A DNA stretch of 64,000 nucleotides from Psychrobacter sp. P2G3 (GCF_001593285.1 NZ_CP012529.1:3038001-3102000), one strand, 5' to 3'. Numbered from the stretch's first letter, positions 27,670-37,807 are shown. Notes: generated by a model not told the origin, from the sequence alone. Numbers and translations are program-made.

Positions 27670-28089
27670 GGCAGTAAGTTTCCTTATTTTTCAGCGACAT
27701 TCATCGGCAAGCGAAGTTACTACGATACGGCTTAAAATAGCCTAAAACAGTACTTAGAAATGACATTTATCATTAAATTTTGATACGTAATAATAGTATG
27801 AGTAATAATGGTAAATAATAGAGCTTGCAGTAAATTACTATTTAATAATGCATTGGTCTTGCCATAATGAGCAATAATGTAACAGAGGAAACATCTTAAC
27901 CAATATTGCAAGCTTTGACCAGTTGCTAAAAGCTTGCTACCTAGCATTAGCCTGACTGCCTAGGTTAGACTTTTATTACGCAAGTGTATCGAATTACCAG
28001 ACATTATTCTAAATATAAATGATTAAATAAATGATTATGCAAAAAAGAGGCGCTATTGAGCACCTCTTTTCTTATACCATTTATAGTAG
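27670..28089. other. Intergenic region between rapA and tesB
   Basis: I see no supported gene. A 9-bp inverted repeat GCAAGCTTT/AAAGCTTGC (27908-27916 and 27929-27937) lies about 240 bases upstream of tesB. The rapA terminator is at 28041-28070. A 71-codon frame at 27732-27947 has no binding site and looks accidental. Confidence 0.45.
28041..28070 (-). terminator. Intrinsic terminator after rapA
   Basis: A 12-bp stem AAAAGAGGCGCT/AGCACCTCTTTT (one G-T pair) has an ATTG loop. On the minus strand it continues into a T-run, 20 bases after the rapA stop. Confidence 0.88.
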
Positions 28090-30981
28090 TTACGGCTTTA
28101 CAGCAACTAATACACGGATAGAATCTGGCACCAACGATAAGTTCGCTAGCGCTTGTTCGCCTTGTGCTTGCAACTGCTCTAGGCGCTCAATTTCTTCGAG
28201 GCGCACATTAGGATTGATGGTTTGCAAATGCTTAAGGCGTTTAATCTCACGTGACCACTGCTGGCTAAAGCGTGCACTTGCTTGCTCTCCGATATCGGCT
28301 AGCTGCGCGCGTGCAATCTCTTCAGCCTCATAATAACGGCTCTCAATCACATCGCCACGCACCTTAACTACTTGACGCGCACGGGTTTTATCCAAGCGGT
28401 CGATATGCGGCATGATCATCTCGCTACTAATACGCTCGGATAAATCACTACCTTGCTCACTGATGAAGACGCGAATGTTCTGAGTCGGTAAGGTCGCTGG
28501 CAGGTTTAGCAGTTTTGGCGCAATCGCTTCAACTCTAAAATGCACCTCAAGCATAATCATACCTTGAGGAATAGCATTGCTCTTAAGCATTGCCACCGTC
28601 GTATTACCAAAGGTACTCGTACTAGCAAGCTCGTAAATCGCGCGCATCAGTGGATGCTCATGAGAAATAAACTCGATATCTTCACGTTGGAGCGCCAGTT
28701 CGCGCTCGAAGGTCAACGTCATACCTTCTTCTTCGTCACCCAGCGGCAAGCCTTCAATATACTCGCTAATCTCAGTACTATCGAGCGGTGCAAGTACCCA
28801 AGAACCATCACGCTGGACGCTGTAATCAACATTGGCTGATGCCAGAAAGCGCTCAATAAATTGCGGTAATACATTATGACCATCAAAGTCACGCATCGCA
28901 TCAGCGATACGTCCCGCCACGCGTGGACGGCACGAGTTGTATTCGAGCAAACGATCACGCCCTGCTTGCAGCTGTGCTTCTAGAGCCAAACGCATTTGTA
29001 GCGCTTCTGCGATGAGAGCTTTTAAGGTATCGCGATTCTCAGCAGTATCTGCGCCTTCGAGCAACGGTTTGAGCATTTGAATATATTGCTCTTGCACGCT
29101 TTGAGCGGTCGGAGATATCTGATTGAACATATTTAGCGCGCTGTTATACCAATGATATAGACGCTCTTGAGCCGTCCCTTGTACATAAGGCACGTGTAAA
29201 GTTATTTGCTGCGTTTGCCCGATGCGATCTAGGCGACCGATACGCTGCTCTAAGGTATCTGGATTGGCAGGTAAATCCCATAGTATCAGCTGACTTGCAA
29301 ACTGGAAGTTGCGTCCTTCAGAGCCAATTTCTGAACATAATAGTATCTGTGCGCCTTCACTATCAGCAAAGAATGCGGCCGCTTGGTCACGTTCAAGCAA
29401 CGTCATCTGTTCGGTAAAGATGGCAGTCTTAATGCCAGCATGCAGACGTAGTACCGCCTCCAAGCTCTCAACTGTCGCGCCACTACGAGCAATCAACAAT
29501 ACTTTTTGGTGTTTCAACTCACCTTTTAAGATATCAATCAACCACGGTACACGTGGGTCATCTTCTAGCCAGCTGCCATCAGGTTGATTTTCTTCACCCC
29601 ATAGCTGCTCACGTAGCTTACCTGTCGTCTGGTAGCTATCTTGCCATGCCTCAGGTAGCGGTAATGGATACGGCTGACTGCTACGACCATAAAACCCTTT
29701 GACACTCTCACGAGTATTACGGAATAACACACGCCCTGTACCATGACGATCTAACAGCTCATTCAGTGCATAAGTACGTAACTTTTCATCTTCATTAATC
29801 GTTGCGAGTTCATCTGCGCTTAAATCCAACAGACTTGTCAAGGCAGCGATTTGTCCATCATTTAACGGCTTATCTTCTATCAATACACCAGCCACAGCGG
29901 CAGTTTCCGCAAAGGCTTCTTGACCTGCAATGAATTCATCCAAATCATCAAAGCGATCAGAGTCAAGCAAACGCAAACGCGCAAAGTGACTTTGGACACC
30001 CAGTTGTTCAGGAGTAGCTGTTAGCAACATGACACCAGGCGTCTCTTCAGCGAAATCCGCGATTAAGTCATACTTTTCATTACCGCCTGCCGCTTCATCC
30101 CAATGTAGATGATGCGCTTCATCGACTACTAGCAAATCAAAACCTGCTTCCATCGCTTGGTCATACAAGTCAGGATGGTCAAGCAATAGATCCATACCAG
30201 CGATAATACATTGCTCAGTGGCAAATACATTTTGCTCAGGATCATGTTCTTTAATCGCAGCGGTACGGACTAAATCAAACAGCGCAAAGTTAAGATTAAA
30301 GCGTCGACGTAACTCGATCATCCATTGATACTGCAAACTATCAGGGACTAATATTAAAACGCGCTCAGCCTTACCAGTTAAAAGCTGCTGATGAATAATC
30401 AAACCTGCTTCGATGGTCTTACCAAGACCGACTTCATCGGCAAGCAATACACGCGGCGCGATACGTTTGCCAACTTCATGCGCAATATAAAGCTGATGCT
30501 CGATAATATCGACACGTGCACCCATCAAACCTTTAAGGGGATGACCCGCTAGTGCTGATTGCATACGTAGGATATCTTGGCGCAAATCGTACCAATCACC
30601 GCGTTCAATACGGCCCGCCAATAGACGCTCAAGTGGTTTTGCCAACGTGATATTTGCGGCAAGGCGGGTTTCCATAATGCCTTTGGCATGTTCATCGACA
30701 CCGTATTTCAGGACACCCATTACCTCGTCAACAGCAGTCACGACATAGTTACGACCTTCTTGATCGCAAATATTATCACCGACTTTGAATACAACACGTG
30801 ATAATGGCGCCGAGCTTTTTGCATAGACGCGGGTCTCTTCGCTTTGCGGAAATAAAATATGTACACAGCGGTCATCGACATCGATAACCACGCCCAAGCC
30901 AAGCTCGGACTCAGTATCAGATAAATGGCGTTGACCAACGGCGAATTCGGTACTGTGCAATGAAGCGGCAGAGATAGTCAT
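28090..30981 (-). CDS. rapA: RNA polymerase-associated SNF2-family ATPase
   Basis: This Swi2/Snf2 ATPase binds RNA polymerase and helps recycle it after termination. The 963-aa protein matches E. coli RapA (968 aa) in length and order. It has an N-terminal Tudor-like region (GQRHLSDTESELGLGVV opening), Walker A LLADEVGLGKTIEAGLI near 178-194 and the DEAHHL box near 289. Helicase motif III is TATPEQLG, and the C-terminal helicase half contains the ILLCSEIGSEGRNFQ and QRIGRLDRIGQ segments. RapA-specific C-terminal domains follow. It is monocistronic, ended by the hairpin at 28041. Confidence 0.97.
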   Translation of the reverse strand: MTISAASLHSTEFAVGQRHLSDTESELGLGVVIDVDDRCVHILFPQSEETRVYAKSSAPLSRVVFKVGDNICDQEGRNYVVTAVDEVMGVLKYGVDEHAKGIMETRLAANITLAKPLERLLAGRIERGDWYDLRQDILRMQSALAGHPLKGLMGARVDIIEHQLYIAHEVGKRIAPRVLLADEVGLGKTIEAGLIIHQQLLTGKAERVLILVPDSLQYQWMIELRRRFNLNFALFDLVRTAAIKEHDPEQNVFATEQCIIAGMDLLLDHPDLYDQAMEAGFDLLVVDEAHHLHWDEAAGGNEKYDLIADFAEETPGVMLLTATPEQLGVQSHFARLRLLDSDRFDDLDEFIAGQEAFAETAAVAGVLIEDKPLNDGQIAALTSLLDLSADELATINEDEKLRTYALNELLDRHGTGRVLFRNTRESVKGFYGRSSQPYPLPLPEAWQDSYQTTGKLREQLWGEENQPDGSWLEDDPRVPWLIDILKGELKHQKVLLIARSGATVESLEAVLRLHAGIKTAIFTEQMTLLERDQAAAFFADSEGAQILLCSEIGSEGRNFQFASQLILWDLPANPDTLEQRIGRLDRIGQTQQITLHVPYVQGTAQERLYHWYNSALNMFNQISPTAQSVQEQYIQMLKPLLEGADTAENRDTLKALIAEALQMRLALEAQLQAGRDRLLEYNSCRPRVAGRIADAMRDFDGHNVLPQFIERFLASANVDYSVQRDGSWVLAPLDSTEISEYIEGLPLGDEEEGMTLTFERELALQREDIEFISHEHPLMRAIYELASTSTFGNTTVAMLKSNAIPQGMIMLEVHFRVEAIAPKLLNLPATLPTQNIRVFISEQGSDLSERISSEMIMPHIDRLDKTRARQVVKVRGDVIESRYYEAEEIARAQLADIGEQASARFSQQWSREIKRLKHLQTINPNVRLEEIERLEQLQAQGEQALANLSLVPDSIRVLVAVKP

Positions 30982-31537
30982 AAGGCGATGTCTTTTGTAC
31001 TCAGATGATAAGAAAATGGGCAGTAACAGCGACTACGCTAAACGTGAAGAAACACATTAGCATAGTAAAGTTGTCACTATATTAAGCAGGCATCATAGTT
31101 TAGAAGATGCATATGTATATTATCTGGTTAAGCTTTTATCTGGCCAAACCAGTAAGGCGCACCATTATATAACGTTACCGGCTAGATGCGTGCAATAAGT
31201 TGCTTTTTCAAGAGCATATTGATGAGGAATATAGATAATAGAGTGGTTCGCGTTTTATGAAACTTATAGTAATGACAATAGTGAGATACCTATATCTATA
31301 AATACGTCTAAAAATTATCAAAGCTAATATATTTAAGGCTATTATCTTACTTCCTATCGTATTTTTAATTTTTGCGCAAAGCATGCTACATTGAGCAGGT
31401 ACTATCCTAAGTAGCAAATATTCTGCTAGACAGCAGAAGTTAATTATACTCTCTCACTAGAAAAATTATAACCGACTACCCCACTCCACACATTTTAATA
31501 AAAACAAGATAAGAAATCTTATAAATAAGGAACAATT
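30982..31537. other. AT-rich divergent intergenic region
   Basis: This is 556 bases between rapA (minus) and the hydroxyacid dehydrogenase gene (plus). I see no supported gene: a 69-codon minus frame at 31208-31417 has no binding site and an implausible composition. No clear promoter pair was found; AAGGA lies just before the dehydrogenase start. Confidence 0.45.
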
Positions 31538-32479
31538 ATGCGAGCAGTTTTTTTAGATAAAGGAACATTTTCCGATGGCGTAAACTTGCCAGCACCAGCA
31601 GGCGTCACTGACTATATTACTTACGATGATACACCTGAAGATTCCGACCTCATTATTGAGCGTTGCCAAGATGCTGAGATTATCTTCACCAATAAAGTTC
31701 AGATTACTGCTGACGTGATTGCCAAGTTACCTAAACTTAAGCTCATTCAGCTGACTGCCACCGGTATGAACAACGTCGATCAAGAGGCTTGTGAAGAGCA
31801 CAATGTTACTTTATATAATGTCGCAGGTTACGCGGTCAAGAGCGTTCCTGAACATACCTTTATGCTGATGCTCAATGCAATGCGTGCTGGCATTCATTAT
31901 CATCAAAAAGTAGCAGATGGTACGTGGCGAGACAATGGTAATTTTTGTCTGCTTGATGTCCCGCTCGTCGATTTAGAAGATAAGATACTAGGTATCATTG
32001 GTGTAGGTACTATCGGTAAACGGGTAACCGAAATAGCGCGCGCTTTTGGCATGACCGTATTGTGGGCAGAACATCAAGGACGTACACTGCGCAATGATGA
32101 CTATACGGCATTCGATGAGGTACTCGCTAATGCTGATGTCATTAGTCTACATTGCCCATTGAACGAGCATACCCAGCATTTAATCAACAAAGATACCTTG
32201 GCAAAAATGACCAAGCAGCCGCTACTCGTTAACGTCGCGCGCGGCGGTATCGTCGACAGTCAAGCACTCGCTGACGCTATACATAATGAACAAATCCTTG
32301 GCTATGGCAGTGATGTCTTTGAGCAAGAACCTATCACCACAGATGACCCGTTATTAAGTATTAGCGACCATCCGCGCGTTATATTTAGCCCGCATAACGC
32401 ATGGGGTAGCAAAAGCGCGCAAGAGACTCTATGGCAAATGCTAAGCGAACAAGTCGCAGACTTTATCACTAATAATTAA
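31538..32479 (+). CDS. D-2-hydroxyacid dehydrogenase (glycerate/hydroxypyruvate type)
   Basis: This is an NAD(P)-dependent D-2-hydroxyacid dehydrogenase, closest in pattern to glycerate/hydroxypyruvate reductases (HprA-like). The 313-aa protein has the dinucleotide-binding loop LGIIGVGTIGKRV near 150. The catalytic Arg is in VNVARGGIVD, the Glu in DVFEQEPI and the His in SPHNAWGS, giving the complete triad. An N-terminal split substrate domain (about 1-100) is present. The start is firm, with AAGGA 7 bases away. The exact substrate is not decided by sequence. Confidence 0.92.
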   Translation: MRAVFLDKGTFSDGVNLPAPAGVTDYITYDDTPEDSDLIIERCQDAEIIFTNKVQITADVIAKLPKLKLIQLTATGMNNVDQEACEEHNVTLYNVAGYAVKSVPEHTFMLMLNAMRAGIHYHQKVADGTWRDNGNFCLLDVPLVDLEDKILGIIGVGTIGKRVTEIARAFGMTVLWAEHQGRTLRNDDYTAFDEVLANADVISLHCPLNEHTQHLINKDTLAKMTKQPLLVNVARGGIVDSQALADAIHNEQILGYGSDVFEQEPITTDDPLLSISDHPRVIFSPHNAWGSKSAQETLWQMLSEQVADFITNN

Positions 32480-32486
32480 TAGAGTT

Positions 32487-34109
32487 TTAGCGTGTAAAAC
32501 GTAGCCAATCATCTTCAACTTTACGATATTTGAGCATAATGCGGTCACTCAAATAGTTGTTCGTCACTTGCCATGGATAACGATCGCCTTGCTTGGGTAG
32601 CTCATCTTGTGCGCGGTGCACGTAACCTGCTGATAGCGCACCAAGTACCGTATCTGGTTGTATCTGTACCTGCTCTTGCTCCGTTATAGCCTGCGGAAAA
32701 ACTACGCTATAACGGTGCTTTTTCATGTGCTTGAGTATCCTAACCACATACTGACAAGCCAGATCAATCTTTAATGTCCACGAAGCATTAGTATAACCAA
32801 ACATTATCGCCATATTAGGCACACCCTCAAGCATCACCGCTTTATAAGTCATGCGCGCACCTACATCAATGGGCTGTCCATCGACATATAACGCTGCCCC
32901 GCCAAGCATTTGGAGTTTAAGCCCCGTTGCCGTCACGATCATATCTGCTTCTATATGATGGCCTGATTTTAGTGCAATCCCTGTCTTTGTAAAATGACTA
33001 ATCTGATCGGTAATGACCGTTGCCCGCGTGCTATGCAATGCGGTAAATAAATCGCTATCGGGTACCGCACACAGGCGCTCATCCCACGGATTATAAGTAG
33101 GCATAAAGTGGGCGACATCGACACCACTGCCTTTAAGCTCTTTTTTGACGCCATGTTTTAATACTGCTTTCAAGACTTTAGGCGCATGGGTAGCCAATTG
33201 ATACAGGCCTTGTTGCATCAGAACGTTACGCGTACGCAGTAAGGTATAAGCCTGAGGCTTTGATAAGGGTGAAAACTTACCCGATAGCCAATCAAGAGCG
33301 TAATCATCACCAGGCACACTTGCTACATACGTTGGCGAGCGCTGCAACATGGTTACATGGCGAGCGCACTGTTGACCATCAGGATCGACTAGTGCTGGCA
33401 CTAAAGTCATCGCCGTCGCACCACTACCAATGACCACGATATTTTTATCGTTATAGTCCACATCATGCCAGTGCTGTGGATGCACGATATCACCTTGGAA
33501 TTGCTCCTCACCTTCGAAATGCGGTCTATATCCTGCATCATAATCATAATAGCCAGTCGCACCGATGATAAAGTTTGCTGTGATCGTATACACCTCGCCA
33601 CTGGCATTATTTTTGACCATCACTGTCCATTGCTTGGCGATACTTGACCAAGATATCTGCTGCACATCATGCTGATAACGAATCTGTTCTTCAACCCCAA
33701 ACTCACGCGCCGTATCTGCTATATAGCTTTTGATATCGTCGCCCTTAGCTAGCATTTTGTGATCTAACCAAGGTCGAAAACTATAGCCAAAGGTCAAGGC
33801 ATCAGAGTCTGAACGGATGCCAGGATAAGTAAACAAATCCCATGTACCACCTAAGTCTGCGCGCTTTTCCAGTATGATAAACGGCTCAGTAACTTTATTT
33901 TGGTTTTTGCGACGTTTACTCATTTTTTTGACTGTGGACTTACGATTAAATAGCTTGTGATGACTTTGCTGCAAACGACACGCCATACCAATCCCAGATA
34001 TCCCCGCACCAATTATTAACACCTCATAATCTGCTAGTGTGTTCGATTGAGGTTTTGAGCGTGCTAGGCGACCTTTTGTCATATTTTTTATAGAATTAAT
34101 ACTGACCAT
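32487..34109 (-). CDS. Flavin-containing (Baeyer-Villiger-type) monooxygenase
   Basis: This is an FAD- and NADPH-dependent monooxygenase of the class B type. It has two Rossmann loops: VLIIGAGISGIG near 31-42 for FAD and IVVIGSGATAMTL near 222 for NADPH. The Baeyer-Villiger fingerprint FxGxxxHxxxW appears intact as FQGDIVHPQHW near 206-216. GGTWDLFTYPGIRSDSDALTF follows the FAD fold. A Lys/Arg/Asn-rich insertion of about 20 residues (about 53-74) sits between the first helix and second strand of the FAD fold, which is unusual. AGGA precedes the ATG. It is convergent with the dehydrogenase gene, 7 bases apart. The substrate is unknown; ketones, including long-chain ones, are the family theme. 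Confidence 0.9.
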   Translation of the reverse strand: MVSINSIKNMTKGRLARSKPQSNTLADYEVLIIGAGISGIGMACRLQQSHHKLFNRKSTVKKMSKRRKNQNKVTEPFIILEKRADLGGTWDLFTYPGIRSDSDALTFGYSFRPWLDHKMLAKGDDIKSYIADTAREFGVEEQIRYQHDVQQISWSSIAKQWTVMVKNNASGEVYTITANFIIGATGYYDYDAGYRPHFEGEEQFQGDIVHPQHWHDVDYNDKNIVVIGSGATAMTLVPALVDPDGQQCARHVTMLQRSPTYVASVPGDDYALDWLSGKFSPLSKPQAYTLLRTRNVLMQQGLYQLATHAPKVLKAVLKHGVKKELKGSGVDVAHFMPTYNPWDERLCAVPDSDLFTALHSTRATVITDQISHFTKTGIALKSGHHIEADMIVTATGLKLQMLGGAALYVDGQPIDVGARMTYKAVMLEGVPNMAIMFGYTNASWTLKIDLACQYVVRILKHMKKHRYSVVFPQAITEQEQVQIQPDTVLGALSAGYVHRAQDELPKQGDRYPWQVTNNYLSDRIMLKYRKVEDDWLRFTR

Positions 34110-34273
34110 AATCTTGTCCTACTCCAATATCTTCTTACCATCGACTCGCATCACTACAAACACTTAAGCCGTTTTAGCCATCTAGTTAGCGTTCTTACTT
34201 CGCTTGATTAAAACCTTAAATGTTCCACTGAGACCTTCAACTTAGCTTTTTATTTTCCGAGAGTGCTGCAAAT

Positions 34274-34987
34274 TTAAAACGGTACTGAACTTTCCCAGTC
34301 CATCCAAGCACCAAGCACAGGATGTTTTAGGCGTAACTGCTGAGCATGTAAGTTCAAACGCGGCGCTATTTCTAACGCTAGGCCTTCTGCATAAATAGAA
34401 TCACCGATAATGACATGGCCAGCATGTACCATATGGACGCGCAGTTGATGACTACGCCCTGTCACCGGTTTTAGCGCTACACGTGTTACCGCTTGACCGT
34501 TGCATTGTTCATGAGCGAGCACCTCGTATAGAGTCAAGGCGTTTTTGCTCCAGTCATGATCAACGATATGACGCGGTTTAGTGGTAGGCTCATAACGCAC
34601 TGGCACCGATATTCTGCCAGTTGCACCAACGTCTTCCCATATGCCAAAAACGCGGGCTTGGTAGGTTTTTTGTGGCAATCTATCAATGAACTGCTTACTG
34701 ATATTGGTTTGGGCAGCCGCATTTTTTGCGAATATAAGCAGCCCTGAGGTATCCATATCCAATCGATGAATAAGCTTCACATTGGGGTTAGCACGCTCAA
34801 GTCGAGCCAGCATACTTACCTTTAACGTTTTACCATCGACACTTAATAGCCCTGCAGGTTTATCTACTACCCAAATGTCATTATCTTCATAAACAGTAAC
34901 TTGTTGCGCAAATGTTTGAAAAAACTCTAGCGGATACTGAGATTCTTGTAGATTCAGAGCGTTTATGGCGTCATCAGTAAAAGGCAT
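34274..34987 (-). CDS. rluA: RluA-family pseudouridine synthase
   Basis: This enzyme isomerises uridine to pseudouridine in RNA. The 237-aa protein has the family catalytic motif HRLDMDTSGLLIFAK with Asp77. It also has WVVDKPAGLLSVDG near 39-52 and the C-terminal RSHQLRVHM...GDSIYA motif with its Arg-Leu. There is no N-terminal S4 domain, and the compact length fits RluA (23S rRNA U746 and tRNA U32) better than RluC or RluD. The symbol rests on length and domain form only. The ribosome binding site is weak. Confidence 0.85.
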   Translation of the reverse strand: MPFTDDAINALNLQESQYPLEFFQTFAQQVTVYEDNDIWVVDKPAGLLSVDGKTLKVSMLARLERANPNVKLIHRLDMDTSGLLIFAKNAAAQTNISKQFIDRLPQKTYQARVFGIWEDVGATGRISVPVRYEPTTKPRHIVDHDWSKNALTLYEVLAHEQCNGQAVTRVALKPVTGRSHQLRVHMVHAGHVIIGDSIYAEGLALEIAPRLNLHAQQLRLKHPVLGAWMDWESSVPF

Positions 34988-35354
34988 AAAAAATGGCTGC
35001 TTATATAAGTTGGTTTAAATGGGTTAAAAAAACATAATTGAATTGTTAAATATGTCTTTATGAAGATAAAATTGTATGAGTAATCTGCTACAGATAATGT
35101 AGCATCTGTTAATTTGTGTTTCGATTTATTGTACTAATACTAGTTGTTAAGCATTTTAACTGCCCTCTATCTGTTAAGACTTGGCAAACATGCTAATATA
35201 ATGGCACATTTTCACCTCCACTCAACCATTCTTAAATCATAAGTAGATGAGTAATCGGATAAACTTAGGTAATAAATAAGTACTTAAGCTTAATCTATCA
35301 AATTACTTTCATCTGCTATTGGTAAAAAAGATGATACAACAAGAGAGAATAATT
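34988..35354. other. Divergent region upstream of trxA
   Basis: No coding sequence. It carries the likely trxA promoter at 35174-35202 and the leader of trxA. The rest is very AT-rich. Confidence 0.5.
35174..35202 (+). promoter_or_regulatory. Probable sigma-70 promoter of trxA
   Basis: TTAAGA (35174-35179), a 17-base spacer and a perfect TATAAT (35197-35202) give a predicted start near 35209, about 145 bases before the trxA ATG. The -35 box is weak, so the call is moderate. Confidence 0.5.
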
Positions 35355-35681
35355 ATGTCAGACCTTATTGTTAACACTACCGATGCAAATTTTGATCAAG
35401 ACGTATTGCAATCCGATGTGCCTGTGCTAGTAGACTTTTGGGCAACATGGTGCGGTCCTTGTAAGTCAATTGCCCCTATCCTAGAAGACTTGGCTAACGA
35501 CTATCAAGGTAAAGTAAAAATTGTTAAAGTCGATGTCGATAATAACCCACAAGCAGCAAGTCGCTTTGGTATCCGCAATATCCCAACTTTATTTGTCTTT
35601 AAAGACGGTGAAAAAGTGGATTCAGTAATGGGTCTACAGCCAAAATCTGAGCTAGCTAAAGTACTTGATAAGCACTTATAA
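35355..35681 (+). CDS. trxA: Thioredoxin 1
   Basis: This is a general disulfide reductant of the cytosol. The 108-aa protein has the active site WCGPC at 32-36 within [15 protein letters not shown]. The cis-Pro is in [13 protein letters not shown] and the conserved Asp in VLVDFWA. Length equals E. coli TrxA. The start at 35355 is chosen because GAGAG precedes it and it gives the standard length; the 12 extra upstream codons are not expected. It stands just upstream of rho, as in E. coli and many gammaproteobacteria, but a terminator lies between them. Confidence 0.97.
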   Translation: MSDLIVNTTDANFDQDVLQSDVPVLVDFWATWCGPCKSIAPILEDLANDYQGKVKIVKVDVDNNPQAASRFGIRNIPTLFVFKDGEKVDSVMGLQPKSELAKVLDKHL

Positions 35682-35727
35682 GTTGCCAATTGCTGATAGG
35701 CATCATGTAAATAAATAACCAAAACTG

Positions 35728-35758
35728 GCCATTATCTGTACAAGATGATGGCTTTTTT
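35728..35758 (+). terminator. Intrinsic terminator after trxA
   Basis: The stem GCCATTATCT/AGATGATGGC (35728-35737, 35743-35752, one G-T pair) has a GTACA loop and is followed by six Ts. Confidence 0.88.
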
Positions 35759-35809
35759 GTGTCTTTATCAGCAAAAAAGCGAATAATGCAAATTTTTTAA
35801 CAAAAATAA

Positions 35810-35839
35810 TTGACAAGTCTAACTTTAAAACCGTATAGT
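35810..35839 (+). promoter_or_regulatory. Strong sigma-70 promoter of rho
   Basis: A perfect TTGACA (35810-35815), an 18-base spacer and TATAGT (35834-35839) are seen. The predicted start near 35846 gives a leader of about 350 nt before the rho ATG. Confidence 0.75.
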
Positions 35840-36196
35840 CTGCTGACAAGAGAAACATAATATTTTTCCTAAGCGTCTTGTCGCTGTTCTCCTCGTGTTT
35901 ATCAACACAAAACACAGTTGTATTACTGAACAAAATTAACAAACATAATTATTGATATTGAGCTCTCATTGCAGGCTTCTATATCCTAGACTCTTATATA
36001 GCCCTCTTTGTATTCACATTTGTCATCCTGACACAATTTTGCGCAGCTGATGATAATCTGACACATAAAAATCAATGCTATATAAATCTCAACTCTGTGC
36101 ACACATCCTATCGCTACACTATCGTTGTTTTAATCAATGTCGTGGGTTGTGCTGCTAATGGCAGTTCTCACCCGATAAATCGTTAATGACCTATCT
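35840..36196 (+). promoter_or_regulatory. Long 5' leader of rho
   Basis: About 350 bases lie between the promoter and the rho start. In E. coli the rho leader mediates autoregulation by Rho-dependent termination, and a long, C-containing untranslated leader here fits that. No strong hairpin terminator or convincing leader ORF is visible. Regulation is inference from the family and the leader length. Confidence 0.45.
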
Positions 36197-37465
36197 ATGA
36201 ATTTAACTGAATTAAAGAAAAAATCAATCACTGAGCTTTTGGCTATCGCTAAAGAAATGGGTCTTGATAATATGGCACGTAGCCGTAAACAAGACATTAT
36301 TTTTGCCATCCTAAAAACTCATGCTCGTAATGGTGAAGCTATTTACGGTGATGGTGTACTTGAAGTCCTACCGGATGGTTTTGGCTTTTTGCGCTCATCT
36401 GAAGGCTCTTATTTAGCAGGCCCTGATGATATTTATGTCAGCCCAAGCCAAATAAGACGTTTTAGCCTAAAGACAGGCGATAGTATCGCTGGCACCATTC
36501 GTCCACCGAAAGACTCTGAGCGTTATTTTGCGCTATTGAAAGTTGGCGAGATCAACTTTGATACCCCAGATCGTTCGCGCCATAAACTCATCTTTGAAAA
36601 CTTGACTCCGCTATTTCCAACTGAGCAACTTAAGCTTGAGCTGGGTAACGGTACTACCGAGGACTTAACCGGACGTATCATCGATCTGATTGCTCCTATT
36701 GGTAAAGGTCAGCGTTCTATCATTGTTGCACCGCCAAAAGCTGGTAAGACGATGCTGCTACAGACCATCGCGCAATCGATTACCCGCAATAATCCAGAAT
36801 GCTACCTAATCGTTCTACTTATTGATGAGCGTCCAGAAGAAGTGACGGAGATGGTGCGTACCGTACGCGGTGAAGTAGTCGCCTCGACATTCGATGAGCC
36901 GCCTCAACGTCATGTACAAGTTGCTGAAATGGTTATCGAAAAAGCCAAGCGTCTAGTCGAGCATAAGCAAGACGTTGTTATCCTACTGGATTCTATCACT
37001 CGTCTCGCTCGCGCTTATAACACGGTTATCCCTTCATCAGGTAAAGTATTGACTGGTGGTCTTGATGCCAACGCCCTTGAGCGTCCGAAACGCTTCTTTG
37101 GTGCTGCACGTAACGTTGAGGAAGGTGGCAGCCTAACTATTATTGCCAGTGCCCTTATTGATACTGGTAGTAAAATGGATAGTGTTATCTTTGAAGAATT
37201 TAAAGGTACTGGTAACCAAGAGATTACTCTGGAACGTGATTTAGCCGAAAAACGTGTCTTCCCAGCGATTAATATCAAAAAATCTGGCACACGCCGTGAA
37301 GAACGTCTGCTTGATGAAGATAAGCTGCGTAAAGTTTGGATATTACGTAAGCTATTACAACCGATGGATGGCGTTCAAGCGACCGAGTTTTTATTAGATC
37401 GTTTAAAAGAAGCTAAAACCAATGATGAGTTTTTTGAACAAATGAAACGTAAATCTCAAAACTAA
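36197..37465 (+). CDS. rho: Transcription termination factor Rho
   Basis: This is a hexameric RNA-dependent helicase that ends transcription. The 422-aa protein matches E. coli Rho (419 aa) throughout. It has an N-terminal helical domain ([15 protein letters not shown]), the cold-shock-like RNA-binding domain ([15 protein letters not shown]...[12 protein letters not shown], about 50-115), Walker [11 protein letters not shown] near 180, Walker [17 protein letters not shown] near 260-275, and the Q/R loop [15 protein letters not shown]. No species-specific insertion domain is present. It has its own promoter and terminator, so it is monocistronic. Confidence 0.98.
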   Translation: MNLTELKKKSITELLAIAKEMGLDNMARSRKQDIIFAILKTHARNGEAIYGDGVLEVLPDGFGFLRSSEGSYLAGPDDIYVSPSQIRRFSLKTGDSIAGTIRPPKDSERYFALLKVGEINFDTPDRSRHKLIFENLTPLFPTEQLKLELGNGTTEDLTGRIIDLIAPIGKGQRSIIVAPPKAGKTMLLQTIAQSITRNNPECYLIVLLIDERPEEVTEMVRTVRGEVVASTFDEPPQRHVQVAEMVIEKAKRLVEHKQDVVILLDSITRLARAYNTVIPSSGKVLTGGLDANALERPKRFFGAARNVEEGGSLTIIASALIDTGSKMDSVIFEEFKGTGNQEITLERDLAEKRVFPAINIKKSGTRREERLLDEDKLRKVWILRKLLQPMDGVQATEFLLDRLKEAKTNDEFFEQMKRKSQN

Positions 37466-37807
37466 ATTCAGCTGAATATACTAATAAAATATCTGTTATT
37501 TGAATATTTTTGAGGATCATCGTTATTGTTAATTTTAATAAAAGAGACTGCGGATAAGCAGTCTCTTTTAGTTTCTTTAGAGCAAAACCAAAACCAGTTA
37601 GCTTATTAATTATATAAATACAAGAATACTAAGTGAAAGCACTACCAATGACACAGTGAGGCAACATAAATTACATGGTACTTGCAAAGTTTAGCGTTTC
37701 TACTACGACCGTCTAACGTTTAACAGTATAGTATTGACCGTAGTATAAATATGCTTTATAAAACATATTGTATTTATTTTAATTTTGATTATTTAACAGG
37801 TGATAAT
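37466..37807. other. Intergenic region between rho and the glycine-zipper lipoprotein
   Basis: Besides the rho terminator I see no gene. The 3' half should contain the promoter of the lipoprotein; TATAAA- and TATAGT-like boxes occur near 37728-37750, but no clear pair was fixed. Confidence 0.4.
37540..37569 (+). terminator. Intrinsic terminator after rho
   Basis: A perfect 12-bp stem AAAAGAGACTGC/GCAGTCTCTTTT (37540-37551, 37558-37569) has a 6-base loop. The rho gene itself therefore ends in a Rho-independent terminator. Confidence 0.9.

Noticed and set aside
27732..27947. A 71-codon minus-strand frame in the gap upstream of tesB.
   Set aside because: There is no binding site, no conserved motif, and its composition follows the AT-rich spacer.
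31208..31417. A 69-codon minus-strand frame in the rapA/dehydrogenase gap.
   Set aside because: It has a Leu/Ile/Tyr-rich composition typical of translated AT-rich spacer and no start signal.
36075..36158. A 27-codon frame with five Cys codons in the rho leader, like a possible rho leader peptide.
   Set aside because: It has no recognisable ribosome binding site and no attenuator-like structure behind it. Short frames of this size are expected by chance.
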